From: an uncultured Flavobacteriales bacterium
GTDB taxonomy: Bacteria; Bacteroidota; Bacteroidia; Flavobacteriales_D; Parvicellaceae
Length of the DNA: 64,000 bases
NCBI GenBank assembly: GCA_943788755.1
Contig: CALSRM010000001.1
Coordinates: forward strand, 545,856 to 609,855
Reading direction: 5' to 3'
Below the pieces are notes generated by a model, which made no database searches, was not told the origin of the DNA, and was given only the letters and a program-made list of their open reading frames with translations. Made by a program: the position numbers and the translations under genes. Position 1 is the first letter of the stretch. Every line of letters begins with the position of its first letter. Of the stretch, positions 43,253 to 51,991 are shown one piece after another.

Positions 43253-44323
43253 CTATTTACACGAAGAGCTATAAAACGAACGACTCGCTTCTAAACCTAA
43301 ATTACCTGCTACTTCCCAATCTGCACAAGCTCCGAGCAAATCTCTTTTCATTTCTTTAGCTATCGCTCGGTTGTAATATGCATATGCATAATCAACATTT
43401 AAAGAAATTGCCATGTCACAATCAGTGATGGCTTTATCCCAATCTTCTTGCTGAATATAGGCAGCTGCACGGTTATTAAATGCAAAAGCATACCCTTTTT
43501 TTATTGAGATTGCCTTATTAAAATCTTTTATCGCTCCATCGTAATCCTTCTTCCCCAATTTTGCTAAACCTCTATTATTAAAGGCCATATAATAGTCTTT
43601 CTTATTTAGTACAGCACTATTGTAAGCTTTTATCGCTTTGTCAAATTCACCTTTCTTCCTTAAAGCAGATCCCAAATTGTTAAAGGCAAAGTCTAATTTA
43701 GGATCCAATTCAGTTGCTTTTTTATAATCCGCAATAGCAGCTTCTACATCGTCCAACTTCAAATTAGCACTTCCTCTATCATTATAAGCATATGCATGGT
43801 TACTTTCTAAACTAACCGCAACTGTAAAATCATCTCTTGCTTTCTTGTATTCTTCTTTTTGGAACACTAACACACCTCTATGGTAATAATACTTAGCCTC
43901 TTTTGGGTTCAAAATAATTGCCTCTGAATAGCTTGCTATAGCATCTTCAGGTTTATTCTCTTTTTCGTAAATAACGGCCAATTCATAATGCGCCAAATGC
44001 AATTTAGTGTCTTTCTCAAGTCCGCTTTTTAAATCTCCTATTGCTTTGTCAAAAGACCCCAATTCCATATAGCAAATTCCCCGATTCAAATAAGCCAAAG
44101 CAAAATCACCATCGTAGTTGAATACCTGATTAAAAGATGTAATTGCTTCTGAATAATTGTGGGCTTCCATTTGAGCAACCCCTTTATTGTATATCATTTG
44201 AGCTTGGGCAGTAGAATCTGTAGCGCCTATTGAATCTAACTTTTGCAAAAATTCTTCTGAAGGTTCTTGAGCTGCAGCCTCAAACGAAATTATTAGTGAA
44301 ATAAAAAAAATAACTCTTTTCAT
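43253..44323 (-). CDS. Periplasmic TPR-repeat protein
   Basis: A 356-residue protein with signal peptide (about 1-18, ending AAA) and nine or ten consecutive 34-residue TPRs filling residues 40-345, with the usual W/L-G-Y-A-F-A-P pattern (GKKDYDGAIKDFNKAISIKK, NNRGLAKLG). It should be a protein-protein scaffold in the periplasm. It is transcribed with the PorE-like gene 18 bases downstream, so a joint envelope role is likely. The C-terminus ends FYSSSCK with a lone cysteine. Confidence 0.88.
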   Translation of the reverse strand: MKRVIFFISLIISFEAAAQEPSEEFLQKLDSIGATDSTAQAQMIYNKGVAQMEAHNYSEAITSFNQVFNYDGDFALAYLNRGICYMELGSFDKAIGDLKSGLEKDTKLHLAHYELAVIYEKENKPEDAIASYSEAIILNPKEAKYYYHRGVLVFQKEEYKKARDDFTVAVSLESNHAYAYNDRGSANLKLDDVEAAIADYKKATELDPKLDFAFNNLGSALRKKGEFDKAIKAYNSAVLNKKDYYMAFNNRGLAKLGKKDYDGAIKDFNKAISIKKGYAFAFNNRAAAYIQQEDWDKAITDCDMAISLNVDYAYAYYNRAIAKEMKRDLLGACADWEVAGNLGLEASRSFYSSSCK

Positions 44324-44392
44324 TCTTTTAGGTTTTTGTTAATCGTAAATGTAATAAATCTAAATGAATTTTTGTGCAAAATTTACTAATAC

Positions 44393-44400
44393 CAAAAATA
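44393..44400 (-). promoter_or_regulatory. -7 promoter element of the TPR/PorE-like operon
   Basis: Minus-strand TATTTTTG, exact TAnnTTTG, giving a leader of about 65 bases before the ATG at 44323. Confidence 0.45.
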
Positions 44401-44476
44401 TTACCAAACTCTTACAATAGGATGTCTTTTATTTATTAAATACGTAGTATATTCACATCCTAATTTAAAGAATAAA

Positions 44477-45565
44477 ATGGCTAAATTAAAATCAATTATA
44501 ACATCAAAATCTGAGAAGTTCCTAGAAAAATATTTGAATAATGCCTCTCCTACAGGGTTTGAGTATGAAGGACAAAAACTGTGGTTGGAATATATTACTC
44601 CTTATATAGATGAATATATTACAGACACCTATGGCAGTGTTGTTGGTGTTATCAATCCTAAAGCTAAATATAAAGTGGTAATTGAGGCTCACGCTGACGA
44701 AATCTCTTGGTTTGTCCATTATATAACAGATGATGGTTTTATTTATTTGAGAAGAAATGGAGGTAGCGACCATCAGATTGCACCAAGTAAAAGAGTTAAT
44801 ATTCATACCGAAAAAGGTATTGTTAAAGCTGTATTTGGCTGGCCTGCAATTCATACTCGCAAAGGGAAGGAAGAGACTCCCAAAACAGATAATATATTTT
44901 TAGATTGCGGATGTGAATCAAAAAAAGAAGTAGAAAAATTAGGGGTTCATGTGGGTTGTGTTATCACCTATGAAGATGAATTTATGATTTTGAATAAGAA
45001 AAATTATGTCGGTCGTGCCCTAGATAATAGAATGGGTGGATTTGTAATTGCTGAAGTTGCTCGTTTACTAAAAGAAAACAAAATCAAATTACCATTTGGA
45101 CTATACATCACAAATGCCGTCCAAGAGGAAATTGGTTTACGGGGAGCACAAATGATTGCTGAAAGAATACAACCTGATGTTGCGATTATCACTGATGTTT
45201 GTCACGATACTAGTACCCCCATGATTAAGAAAATTGTTGAGGGAGACCTGAAGAATGGAAAAGGGCCTGTACTGAGTTACGGACCTGCAGTCCAGAACAA
45301 TCTTTTAAAATTATTAATTGATACAGCCGAAAAAAACAAGATTCCTTTTCAAAGACTGGCAGCTTCCAGGTCAACAGGAACAGATACAGATGCTTTCGCT
45401 TATTCAGGGAAAGGAGTTGCTTCTGCATTAATCTCAATGCCACTGAGATATATGCATACCACTGTGGAAATGTGTGCTAAAAATGACATTGAAAATGTTA
45501 TCAAATTAATTTATGAAAGTTTACAAAACATTAAAGACGGACAAGACTTTAGATATATAAAATAA
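44477..45565 (+). CDS. M42 family metallopeptidase (glutamyl aminopeptidase/FrvX type)
   Basis: A 362-residue cytoplasmic di-metal aminopeptidase. Motifs: IEAHADEISWFVHY (first His-Asp), GRALDNRMGGFV (bridging Asp), AVQEEIGLRGAQ (Glu pair), ITDVCHDTSTP (Asp), GTDTDAF and the last His in RYMHTTVEM. The PDZ-like insert is at about residues 75-170. The length is normal for M42. It is single, divergent from the TPR gene, and unrelated in context to the shorter M42-like enzyme at 11199. Confidence 0.91.
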   Translation: MAKLKSIITSKSEKFLEKYLNNASPTGFEYEGQKLWLEYITPYIDEYITDTYGSVVGVINPKAKYKVVIEAHADEISWFVHYITDDGFIYLRRNGGSDHQIAPSKRVNIHTEKGIVKAVFGWPAIHTRKGKEETPKTDNIFLDCGCESKKEVEKLGVHVGCVITYEDEFMILNKKNYVGRALDNRMGGFVIAEVARLLKENKIKLPFGLYITNAVQEEIGLRGAQMIAERIQPDVAIITDVCHDTSTPMIKKIVEGDLKNGKGPVLSYGPAVQNNLLKLLIDTAEKNKIPFQRLAASRSTGTDTDAFAYSGKGVASALISMPLRYMHTTVEMCAKNDIENVIKLIYESLQNIKDGQDFRYIK

Positions 45566-45592
45566 GTATTAAGTATTTTTGTATTAAGTATT
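45566..45592 (+). repeat. Short tandem direct repeat after the M42 gene
   Basis: GTATTAAGTATT occurs at 45566-45577 and again at 45581-45592, starting right after the stop codon. It is AT-rich and could be slippage-derived; no function is seen. Confidence 0.6.
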
Positions 45593-45688
45593 AAGAAAAA
45601 ATGCTTTAGACTTAACACTTTAAGCAAATCCATCTTTTAATAATCGAATTTCACATAAATGTTTTTAGACCTCAATTAAGAAAGTCAA

Positions 45689-46657
45689 ATGTACCAAAGA
45701 CCGAGAAGAAATAGAAAATCTCCAGCCATTCGCAGCATGATTAGAGAAACTACTATGAGCGTAGATAATTTGATCTACCCTTTATTCATTGTAGATGGAA
45801 AAGGGGTAAAACAAAAAGTCAGTTCCATGCCAGGTAACTTTAGGTGGTCTTTAGATACTTTGCTTCCAGAGATTGAAGAGTGTCTGAAGCTAGGACTTAA
45901 CAGTTTTGTTTTGTTTCCTTCTATAGAGGAAGCTTTAAAAAATAGTACTGCTTCTTATAGTTACGATGATGCTAACTTCTATTTAAAAGCAATTCGAGAA
46001 ATTAAAAAACAATTTCCAGAAGTTTGTTTAATGAGTGATGTTGCAATGGATCCCTACTCTTCTGATGGACATGACGGATTTGTGCAGGATGGAAAAATAT
46101 TGAATGATAAAACACTTCCTATCTTAGCAAAAATGGCGATAGCACAAGCTGAAGTAGGAATTGACATTATTGGACCTTCCGATATGATGGATGGAAGAAT
46201 TTCCTACATAAGAGAGGCTTTAGATGAAGCTGGCTTTGATGAAACTAGTATAATGAGTTATTCAGCAAAATACGCTAGTACTTATTACGGTCCCTTCAGA
46301 GATGCATTAGATTCTGCACCAAAATCTGGAGATAAAAAAACCTATCAATTGGACCCTGCTAACAAATACGAAGCTTTAATAGAAGCTGAATTGGATGTTG
46401 CTGAAGGAGCAGATTTTTTAATGGTAAAACCGGCATTGTGCTACTTAGATATTATACATATTCTTAAGGAACGGTTTGATGTACCTATTTCTGCTTACAA
46501 TGTAAGTGGAGAATGTGCCATGTTGCATGCTGCTGCTCAAAATGGCTGGCTTGATTATGATTCAGCAATGCAAGAAATGTTGCTAAGTATTAAACGAGCT
46601 GGGGCAGATATTATCCTGACTTATTTCGCTAAGGATTATGCAAAGTTGAATAGGTAA
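45689..46657 (+). CDS. hemB: Delta-aminolevulinic acid dehydratase (porphobilinogen synthase)
   Basis: A 322-residue enzyme that condenses two 5-aminolevulinate molecules to porphobilinogen in haem synthesis. Motifs: RRNRKSPAIRSMIRETTMSV near the start, the metal-site loop DVAMDPYSSDGHDG, the two Schiff-base lysines, with the second in FLMVKPALCYLDII, and YNVSGECAML. The metal loop has Asp/Ala/Ser in place of the cysteines of zinc-type enzymes, so this is a magnesium-type HemB (family knowledge applied to seen residues). It is single-gene, followed by a palindromic repeat. Confidence 0.95.
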   Translation: MYQRPRRNRKSPAIRSMIRETTMSVDNLIYPLFIVDGKGVKQKVSSMPGNFRWSLDTLLPEIEECLKLGLNSFVLFPSIEEALKNSTASYSYDDANFYLKAIREIKKQFPEVCLMSDVAMDPYSSDGHDGFVQDGKILNDKTLPILAKMAIAQAEVGIDIIGPSDMMDGRISYIREALDEAGFDETSIMSYSAKYASTYYGPFRDALDSAPKSGDKKTYQLDPANKYEALIEAELDVAEGADFLMVKPALCYLDIIHILKERFDVPISAYNVSGECAMLHAAAQNGWLDYDSAMQEMLLSIKRAGADIILTYFAKDYAKLNR

Positions 46658-46659
46658 TT

Positions 46660-46733
46660 CATTCCTGACGAAGTTTACGGAAATCAAGAATCTTAGTACG
46701 AATAAAACTAAGATTCCTGCTTTCGCAGGAATG
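46660..46733. repeat. Palindromic repeat element between hemB and yaaA
   Basis: Composite palindrome. CATTCCTG at 46660 pairs with CAGGAATG at 46726. GAATCTTAGT (46688-46697) pairs with ACTAAGATTC (46707-46716). ATTCCTGC/GCAGGAAT (46713-46732) forms a hairpin with loop TTTC. It looks like a small REP/MITE-type element, and could also act as a 3' barrier for the two convergent genes. Confidence 0.65.
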
Positions 46734-46740
46734 AAATTAA

Positions 46741-47502
46741 TTAACGAACAAAGACAAAATTATCTTCCGTAGACATTTCTTCATTATAGCAATACCTCTC
46801 CAAATCAAAAGCTTTAAGGTGTTCAACTTCTGTGATTTTGTTTTGAATAATAAAGCGTGTCATTAAGCCTCGTGCGAATTTAGCGAAGAAGGAAATCATT
46901 TTATACGCACCATTCTTTTCATCTTTAAATGAACAAGTAACTATTCTGTGATTCAGTTTTTTTGGATCGATAACTTTAAAGTATTCGTTGGACGCAAGGT
47001 TAATCAGAACCTCATCCTTCACCATCTCCTCGTTTAAAGCATCCGTGACTTTATCGCCCCAAAATTTATAAAGGTTATTTACATTTTTAGAATATTCTAA
47101 CTTTGTTCCCATCTCTAATCGGTAAGGCTGCATTATGTCCAAGGGCTTTAAAACCCCATATAGTCCACTCAATATTCTTAGGTAACCTTGCGCATTTAAA
47201 ACATCTTCTTGAGAAAACTCTCTTGGATTCATTCCTCGGTATGCATCTCCTGTAAAAACATACATAGCCGTTTTAGCATTCTCATTTGTAAATGGTAAAG
47301 TCCAGTCTTGAAACCTGCTGTAATTCAAGTCCGAAAGTTTAGGACTAATGCTCATTAATGCACCTACTTTCTTTGAAGAATATTTCTTCAATTTATTTAT
47401 CAATAATTGACTTTCATTCAGAAATATAGGTTGAGAAGCTAATTCTGTTTTGGGAATATTGTCAAAATCAAGAGATTTTGCAGGTGATAATACAATTTTC
47501 AT
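46741..47502 (-). CDS. yaaA: Peroxide stress protein YaaA (DUF328/UPF0246)
   Basis: A 253-residue cytoplasmic protein. The family opening MKIVLSPAKSLDF is intact, with MSISPKLSDLN, GDAYRGMN, GVLKPLDIMQPYRLEMGTKL and NLASNEYFKVID all in the expected order. In E. coli YaaA lowers free iron and protects against hydrogen peroxide. It is followed 24 bases later, in the same direction of transcription, by nothing; the transglutaminase gene lies upstream with a 24-base gap, so the two may be co-transcribed. Confidence 0.93.
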   Translation of the reverse strand: MKIVLSPAKSLDFDNIPKTELASQPIFLNESQLLINKLKKYSSKKVGALMSISPKLSDLNYSRFQDWTLPFTNENAKTAMYVFTGDAYRGMNPREFSQEDVLNAQGYLRILSGLYGVLKPLDIMQPYRLEMGTKLEYSKNVNNLYKFWGDKVTDALNEEMVKDEVLINLASNEYFKVIDPKKLNHRIVTCSFKDEKNGAYKMISFFAKFARGLMTRFIIQNKITEVEHLKAFDLERYCYNEEMSTEDNFVFVR

Positions 47503-47526
47503 TAATGTCTTTTTTCTAAGGTTATT

Positions 47527-48501
47527 TTACAACTCCATTACGCTCTCCCTATATAAACTTTGATATTTTCCTCCGGGATAATATTCATTATAATCAAAGT
47601 TAAGCCAAACGTTATCTTCCTTATCTATGTAATAGAAAATAGCTTTGTCTTTTGATTCTTGTGGAAAAAACTTATTTTTAATCAAGTAAGCTAAAGTTTC
47701 CAAGTCTTTTTTAGTTCCTATTTTAACTTCTGGATACAAATGCCCCGTTAAAGTACCATTTTCATTTTTTATAACGGTTCTTACCAATTGTGTTTGGCCT
47801 CCAGTAGCCTTAATTAAGGCAGCAATCATAATACTGTAATCATCACAATCTCCTTTTAACAAATCATCAGATTCAAGTTGAGAAAGTGTTTCGCTGGCAC
47901 TTGAATAATAATCCTCCCCTGCGGGGTCGTAAACATAATTCCAACGATTACGAACCTCTTTAAAAATAGACATAGCATGTAACACACTTAAGCTGGGCGT
48001 TAAAGACTGGTATGCTTTAAAATTTTTTACTGCCCAGTTAGTTCCTATTTTTCGGACTTCTTCATTCTGATAATTTACAGCAACCGCTATTTGTGCTTGT
48101 TTAGAGAATGGATCATGTTTTTCTTCAAAATTTAACTGAATTCCATTTTCATTTAAATTATACAACATTGCAGAATAATCATAATACAAATTACGAATCC
48201 CATAATGCCCGGTGAACGTAGAAATCAACAACCCAACAAAAGCAATAGCAATAACAACATAAATTAACTTTGCTAATTTTCGAATAAGGATATGAATGAA
48301 AATAAATATTAGGGCAAATAGCAATATATGGTCAATTCTTAATTTATCCGAAAAGGGTAGGTAAATAATGGGTATCAGCTGGTAAAAGGTAATAAATATT
48401 GGCATAGATACAATGAGCGTAAGACTGCTTATTATCAATCCAGATGTAGGTTCTTTTAAAGAACTTATAAATGATTTTCTATTAGATTTATTATCTTCCA
48501 C
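47527..48501 (-). CDS. Transglutaminase-like membrane protein
   Basis: A 324-residue protein with three or four transmembrane helices in residues 15-105 and a transglutaminase-like papain-fold domain in the C-terminal half. The catalytic triad is visible: Cys in KGDCDDYSIMIAALIK, His in GHLYPEVKIG and Asp in NVWLNFDYNEYYPGG. Such proteins are thought to be cysteine proteases or scaffolds; the substrate is unknown. Divergent from msrB, with a promoter element at 48552-48545. Confidence 0.82.
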   Translation of the reverse strand: MEDNKSNRKSFISSLKEPTSGLIISSLTLIVSMPIFITFYQLIPIIYLPFSDKLRIDHILLFALIFIFIHILIRKLAKLIYVVIAIAFVGLLISTFTGHYGIRNLYYDYSAMLYNLNENGIQLNFEEKHDPFSKQAQIAVAVNYQNEEVRKIGTNWAVKNFKAYQSLTPSLSVLHAMSIFKEVRNRWNYVYDPAGEDYYSSASETLSQLESDDLLKGDCDDYSIMIAALIKATGGQTQLVRTVIKNENGTLTGHLYPEVKIGTKKDLETLAYLIKNKFFPQESKDKAIFYYIDKEDNVWLNFDYNEYYPGGKYQSLYRESVMEL

Positions 48502-48544
48502 CTTTAATAAACTATTAATTGTAATTGTTTAGTATTAATCTTGT

Positions 48545-48552
48545 CAAAAATA
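48545..48552 (-). promoter_or_regulatory. -7 promoter element of the transglutaminase gene
   Basis: Minus-strand TATTTTTG, exact TAnnTTTG, about 44 bases before the ATG at 48501, within the divergent region with msrB. Confidence 0.45.
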
Positions 48553-48569
48553 CTACCAAAGTTTGAGCT

Positions 48570-48986
48570 ATGAGTGAAAAAAAATATCCTTTTAATAATT
48601 CTGATTCAGAATGGAAAGAAAACCTTTCCGAACTAGAGTATCACGTTTTGCGAAACAAGGGCACTGAAGCACCCTATAAAGGTACGTATACAGATTTTAT
48701 TGACGCAGGCTTCTATTACTGCAAAGGATGTGATGTGCAATTATTTTCATCAGAGCAGAAATTTCAATCTTCTTGTGGCTGGCCAAGTTTTGATAACGAG
48801 TTGGAATCAGCAAATATTGAGCAGATTCAAGACAATTCTATGGGAATGCGCAGAACCGAAATAGTTTGCGGGAATTGTGGTTCTCATTTGGGACATATTT
48901 TTGATGACGGCCCAACAGCAACTGGACAGCGATATTGTGTTAATTCAATCTCACTGGTACACAAAAAAATAAAGCTGAATTATTAA
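48570..48986 (+). CDS. msrB: Peptide-methionine (R)-S-oxide reductase
   Basis: A 138-residue cytoplasmic repair enzyme that reduces methionine-R-sulfoxide in proteins. The four zinc cysteines are CKGC and CGNC, the substrate pocket is in CGWPSFDNE, and the catalytic Cys is in GQRYCVNSISL. The sequence YHVLRNKGTEAPYKGTY is the normal MsrB N-terminal motif. No signal peptide and no fusion to MsrA. Confidence 0.95.
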   Translation: MSEKKYPFNNSDSEWKENLSELEYHVLRNKGTEAPYKGTYTDFIDAGFYYCKGCDVQLFSSEQKFQSSCGWPSFDNELESANIEQIQDNSMGMRRTEIVCGNCGSHLGHIFDDGPTATGQRYCVNSISLVHKKIKLNY

Positions 48987-49073
48987 ATATTATTACATAT
49001 TATCAAATGTCCTTATTTTCGCAATATCAATAGAATCAAAAATATCTATACAAAATTTAGTGTCCGATATATA

Positions 49074-49523
49074 TTGGCCACTCTGCTAATAAGCCTTCTG
49101 TTATTTAGCTTCAGTGATTATCATTTGAATAGAAATATAAATAATCAACTCCCTATTGGAAAGCTCTCTAACCTAGATAAAATAACTTTTTCTGATGAAG
49201 TGGGAAATACCTGGATGCTGCAGCCCAATAGTAAAAATGAATTTCATCAGCCGATTGGAATCTTTTCAAATGATATCAGCTTACCATATTCTATTTTGGA
49301 AAACCCCCCGAAAATAAATTCTGAATATCCCTACCTAAAATTATTATGTATACAAAAAGATGGTTCTTCTTATGAGGCCATTTTAAAACCGAATAATGAA
49401 TATTTAACAATAGGTAAAGAAAGAGGCACTTTTAACTATGCAAGCCCTGAAGGGTTATGGGGAATGATAAAACACACATTTATTGATGTAATTCCACATT
49501 TTATTTGTTCGGAATATAAATGA
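49074..49523 (+). CDS. Predicted secreted or membrane-anchored protein of unknown function, start uncertain
   Basis: 149 residues from a TTG at 49074. The reading frame is open from just after the msrB stop, and the hydrophobic segment LATLLISLLLFSF is preceded in frame by basic residues (NIYTKFSVRY), as expected for a signal anchor, so the true start may be a non-ATG codon upstream or the 5' end may be damaged. The mature part contains SNLDKITFSDEVGNTWMLQP and ends FICSEYK. No family recognised. Confidence 0.45.
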   Translation: MATLLISLLLFSFSDYHLNRNINNQLPIGKLSNLDKITFSDEVGNTWMLQPNSKNEFHQPIGIFSNDISLPYSILENPPKINSEYPYLKLLCIQKDGSSYEAILKPNNEYLTIGKERGTFNYASPEGLWGMIKHTFIDVIPHFICSEYK

Positions 49524-49571
49524 ATGAATCTAGGTCTATAATTAAATGTAAATTGCAACAAAAAATATACA

Positions 49572-49829
49572 ATGGCGCTTACCAATAACGATATAATAAA
49601 GAAATTAAGAGTCGCTCTAAAGTTACGTGATGATGAAATAGTAGATATTTTAGCGCTCGTTGATTTTAGAATTACAAAAAGTGAATTAGGTGCCTTTTTC
49701 CGAAAAGAAACGCACCCCAACTACATGGAATTACAAGATCAGATATTAAGAAACTTCTTAAATGGTTTGATCATTCACCAAAGAGGTCCGCAAGATAAAA
49801 AATTCGTTGACCCAAAAACAGACGACTAG
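49572..49829 (+). CDS. DUF1456 (YehS-like) family protein, single repeat
   Basis: An 85-residue protein with the DUF1456 pattern: NNDIIKKLRVALKLRDDEIV then LVDFRITKSELGAFFRKE and ILRNFLNGLI. E. coli YehS carries two such repeats in about 156 residues; this version has one, a form I recall from other flavobacteria. The function is unknown; the helical build suggests a small DNA- or protein-binding unit. It ends 6 bases before the radical SAM gene, so the two are likely co-transcribed. Confidence 0.85.
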   Translation: MALTNNDIIKKLRVALKLRDDEIVDILALVDFRITKSELGAFFRKETHPNYMELQDQILRNFLNGLIIHQRGPQDKKFVDPKTDD

Positions 49830-49835
49830 CTCATA

Positions 49836-51695
49836 ATGTCTACAAAAGTATTATTAGTCACACCGCCCTTTACACAGCTAAATACCCCTTATCCAGCTAC
49901 AATGTACTTAAAAGGGTTTTTGCAAAGCAAGGCTATTTCTGTTTCTCAATGTGACCTGAGTATAGAACTGTTTAGAAGCATTTTTACCAATAGTTTTATA
50001 CGAAATATTTTTCAAGAAGCGGATAAACTAAAAAGCTACGAACATCAATTGGTATGGATCCAAAGAGCTGAATACATTGATAAAGTTGACCTTGTCATTA
50101 ACTACCTCCAAAACCAAGAAGTTACTGCTGCCTACCAGATAATAAATGATAGCTTTTTACCGAAAGCACATCGTTTCGAAAAATTAGAAGAAGATTTAAA
50201 CTGGGCCTTTGGAAATTTAGGTGTATTGGATAAAGCCAAGCATTTTGCAACATTATTTATCGAGGAATTAGGTGACTTTATAACTGCCAACGTAGACGAG
50301 TTTTTTTCCTTTACACGCTATGCCGAAAAAATAGCTACATCTGCTAGTAGTTTTGACATATTGGAGGAATTCCTTTCTTTTGACTTAACGATTATCGAAA
50401 ACAAATTAACACAATTATTAGCTGAAAAACTGGAGCTAAACAAACCCAATTTAGTTTGTTTTTCCATACCTTTTCCTGGAAATTTATTTGCTGCATTGCG
50501 ATGCGCACAATATATAAAACAATATTATCCATTAATCAAAGTTGCTTTTGGAGGAGGATATTGCAACACCGAACTACGATCTCTTACAGATACAAGAATT
50601 TTTGGTTATTTAGACTTTATTTGCTTAGATGATGGTGAAAGTCCATTATTAAAAATTACCCAATACCTCTCAAAGGAAATTGAACAAGATGAACTGGAAA
50701 GAACGTTTGTTTTGAAAAACAACAAAGTAGAATACATTAACAAATTACCGAATACTATATTTCACCATAGTAAGCTACCAGCGCCAAGTTATGAGGGATT
50801 ACAGCAGGATTCTTATCTTTCGTTTTTAGATGTTATGAACCCAATGCATCGGTTATGGAGCGATGGAAGATGGAATAAACTAACCATTTCTCATGGATGC
50901 TACTGGAAACAGTGTTCATTTTGTGATGTCAATTTAGATTACATAGGCGATTACCAAAATACAACTGCCGAAGATTTAGTCAATAAGATAGAAAGTATTG
51001 TTGTAGAAACAGGGATTTCTGGATTTCACTTTGTGGATGAAGCTGCTCCACCAAAAATGTTAAAAGCATTAGCAGAGGAATTAATTAAAAGAAAGATATA
51101 CATAACCTGGTGGACCAATATTCGTTTTGAGAAAACATTTACTTCAGAACTATGTAGCTTGATGGCCAAATCGGGATGTATTGCCGTGACTGGAGGATTA
51201 GAAGTTGCAGCTGACAGACTTCTAACCAAAATGAAAAAAGGTGTGGATATTGGTCAAGTTGCGAGGGTTACGAATGATTTTTCCGAGGAAAACATTATGG
51301 TACATGCTTACCTTATGTATGGCTTCCCAACAGAAACAGAGCAAGAGACTATCGACTCATTAGAAGTCGTTCGACAACTTTTTGAAAACGGTTGTATCCA
51401 TTCTGCTTTTTGGCATAAGTTTACTACAACAGTTCATAGCCCAATTGGTAAGAACCCAGATGAATTTGACATTACCATTACTGGACCTGAGTTTAAAGGT
51501 TTTGCCCAAAATGATTTAACGCATGAAGATCCAAAAGGAGCTGAACATACTTTGTATTCTGATGGCCTAAATTTGGCTTTAAGTGATTACCTAGACGGCC
51601 TAGGTTTGGACATAAGTGTCCACGAATGGTTTGATTTCGAAGTTCCGAATACTACATTGCCTCCTAATTTGATTGATGGATTTTTGGAGAGTTAA
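49836..51695 (+). CDS. B12-binding-type radical SAM protein
   Basis: A 619-residue cytoplasmic iron-sulfur enzyme. The N-terminal part (about 1-290) has the layout of a cobalamin-binding domain (VLLVTPPFTQLNTPYPATMY, later VAFGGGYCNTELR), though no DxHxxG motif is obvious. The radical SAM domain (about 345-560) has ISHGCYWKQCSFCDV, a Cys-x4-Cys-x2-Cys cluster, wider by one than the canonical spacing, then GFHFVDEAAPP and a GGLEVAADRLL segment. The substrate is unknown. It follows the DUF1456 gene by 6 bases. Confidence 0.83.
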   Translation: MSTKVLLVTPPFTQLNTPYPATMYLKGFLQSKAISVSQCDLSIELFRSIFTNSFIRNIFQEADKLKSYEHQLVWIQRAEYIDKVDLVINYLQNQEVTAAYQIINDSFLPKAHRFEKLEEDLNWAFGNLGVLDKAKHFATLFIEELGDFITANVDEFFSFTRYAEKIATSASSFDILEEFLSFDLTIIENKLTQLLAEKLELNKPNLVCFSIPFPGNLFAALRCAQYIKQYYPLIKVAFGGGYCNTELRSLTDTRIFGYLDFICLDDGESPLLKITQYLSKEIEQDELERTFVLKNNKVEYINKLPNTIFHHSKLPAPSYEGLQQDSYLSFLDVMNPMHRLWSDGRWNKLTISHGCYWKQCSFCDVNLDYIGDYQNTTAEDLVNKIESIVVETGISGFHFVDEAAPPKMLKALAEELIKRKIYITWWTNIRFEKTFTSELCSLMAKSGCIAVTGGLEVAADRLLTKMKKGVDIGQVARVTNDFSEENIMVHAYLMYGFPTETEQETIDSLEVVRQLFENGCIHSAFWHKFTTTVHSPIGKNPDEFDITITGPEFKGFAQNDLTHEDPKGAEHTLYSDGLNLALSDYLDGLGLDISVHEWFDFEVPNTTLPPNLIDGFLES

Positions 51696-51722
51696 ACTTT
51701 ATTCGTTTTTTTGAGAACTAGA

Positions 51723-51809
51723 TCGTCATTGCGAGTGAAGCGAAGCAATCGCATCCTCAGAAACTTAAACGATGAGATTGCTTAAGTCGTTCCTCCTTCG
51801 CAATGACGA
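51723..51809. repeat. Palindromic CGTCATTGCGA-type repeat element
   Basis: Perfect 12-bp terminal inverted repeats (TCGTCATTGCGA at 51723-51734 and TCGCAATGACGA at 51798-51809), with a second inner pair GCAATC (51745) and GATTGC (51776). It is 87 bp long, intergenic and non-coding. Elements with these ends are, from memory, common dispersed palindromes in many genomes, including Bacteroidota. Confidence 0.8.
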
Positions 51810-51969
51810 GAAAATTTATATGACAAAAGCCTAGACAACTAAAAACTACCGAACAAACTTCAATGTATATAATCTTCCTTCAATAGTTGGAGTAACGATA
51901 TACACCAAATGGTTAACTAGGTTTTAGTAAATCTACGAATAAAAGAATTAGCTAGACTAGATTAATAAC

Positions 51970-51977
51970 TACATTTG
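51970..51977 (+). promoter_or_regulatory. -7 promoter element of the TIGR02757 gene
   Basis: TACATTTG, exact TAnnTTTG, 14 bases before the ATG at 51992. Confidence 0.5.
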
Positions 51978-51991
51978 AACAATAAATTTAA

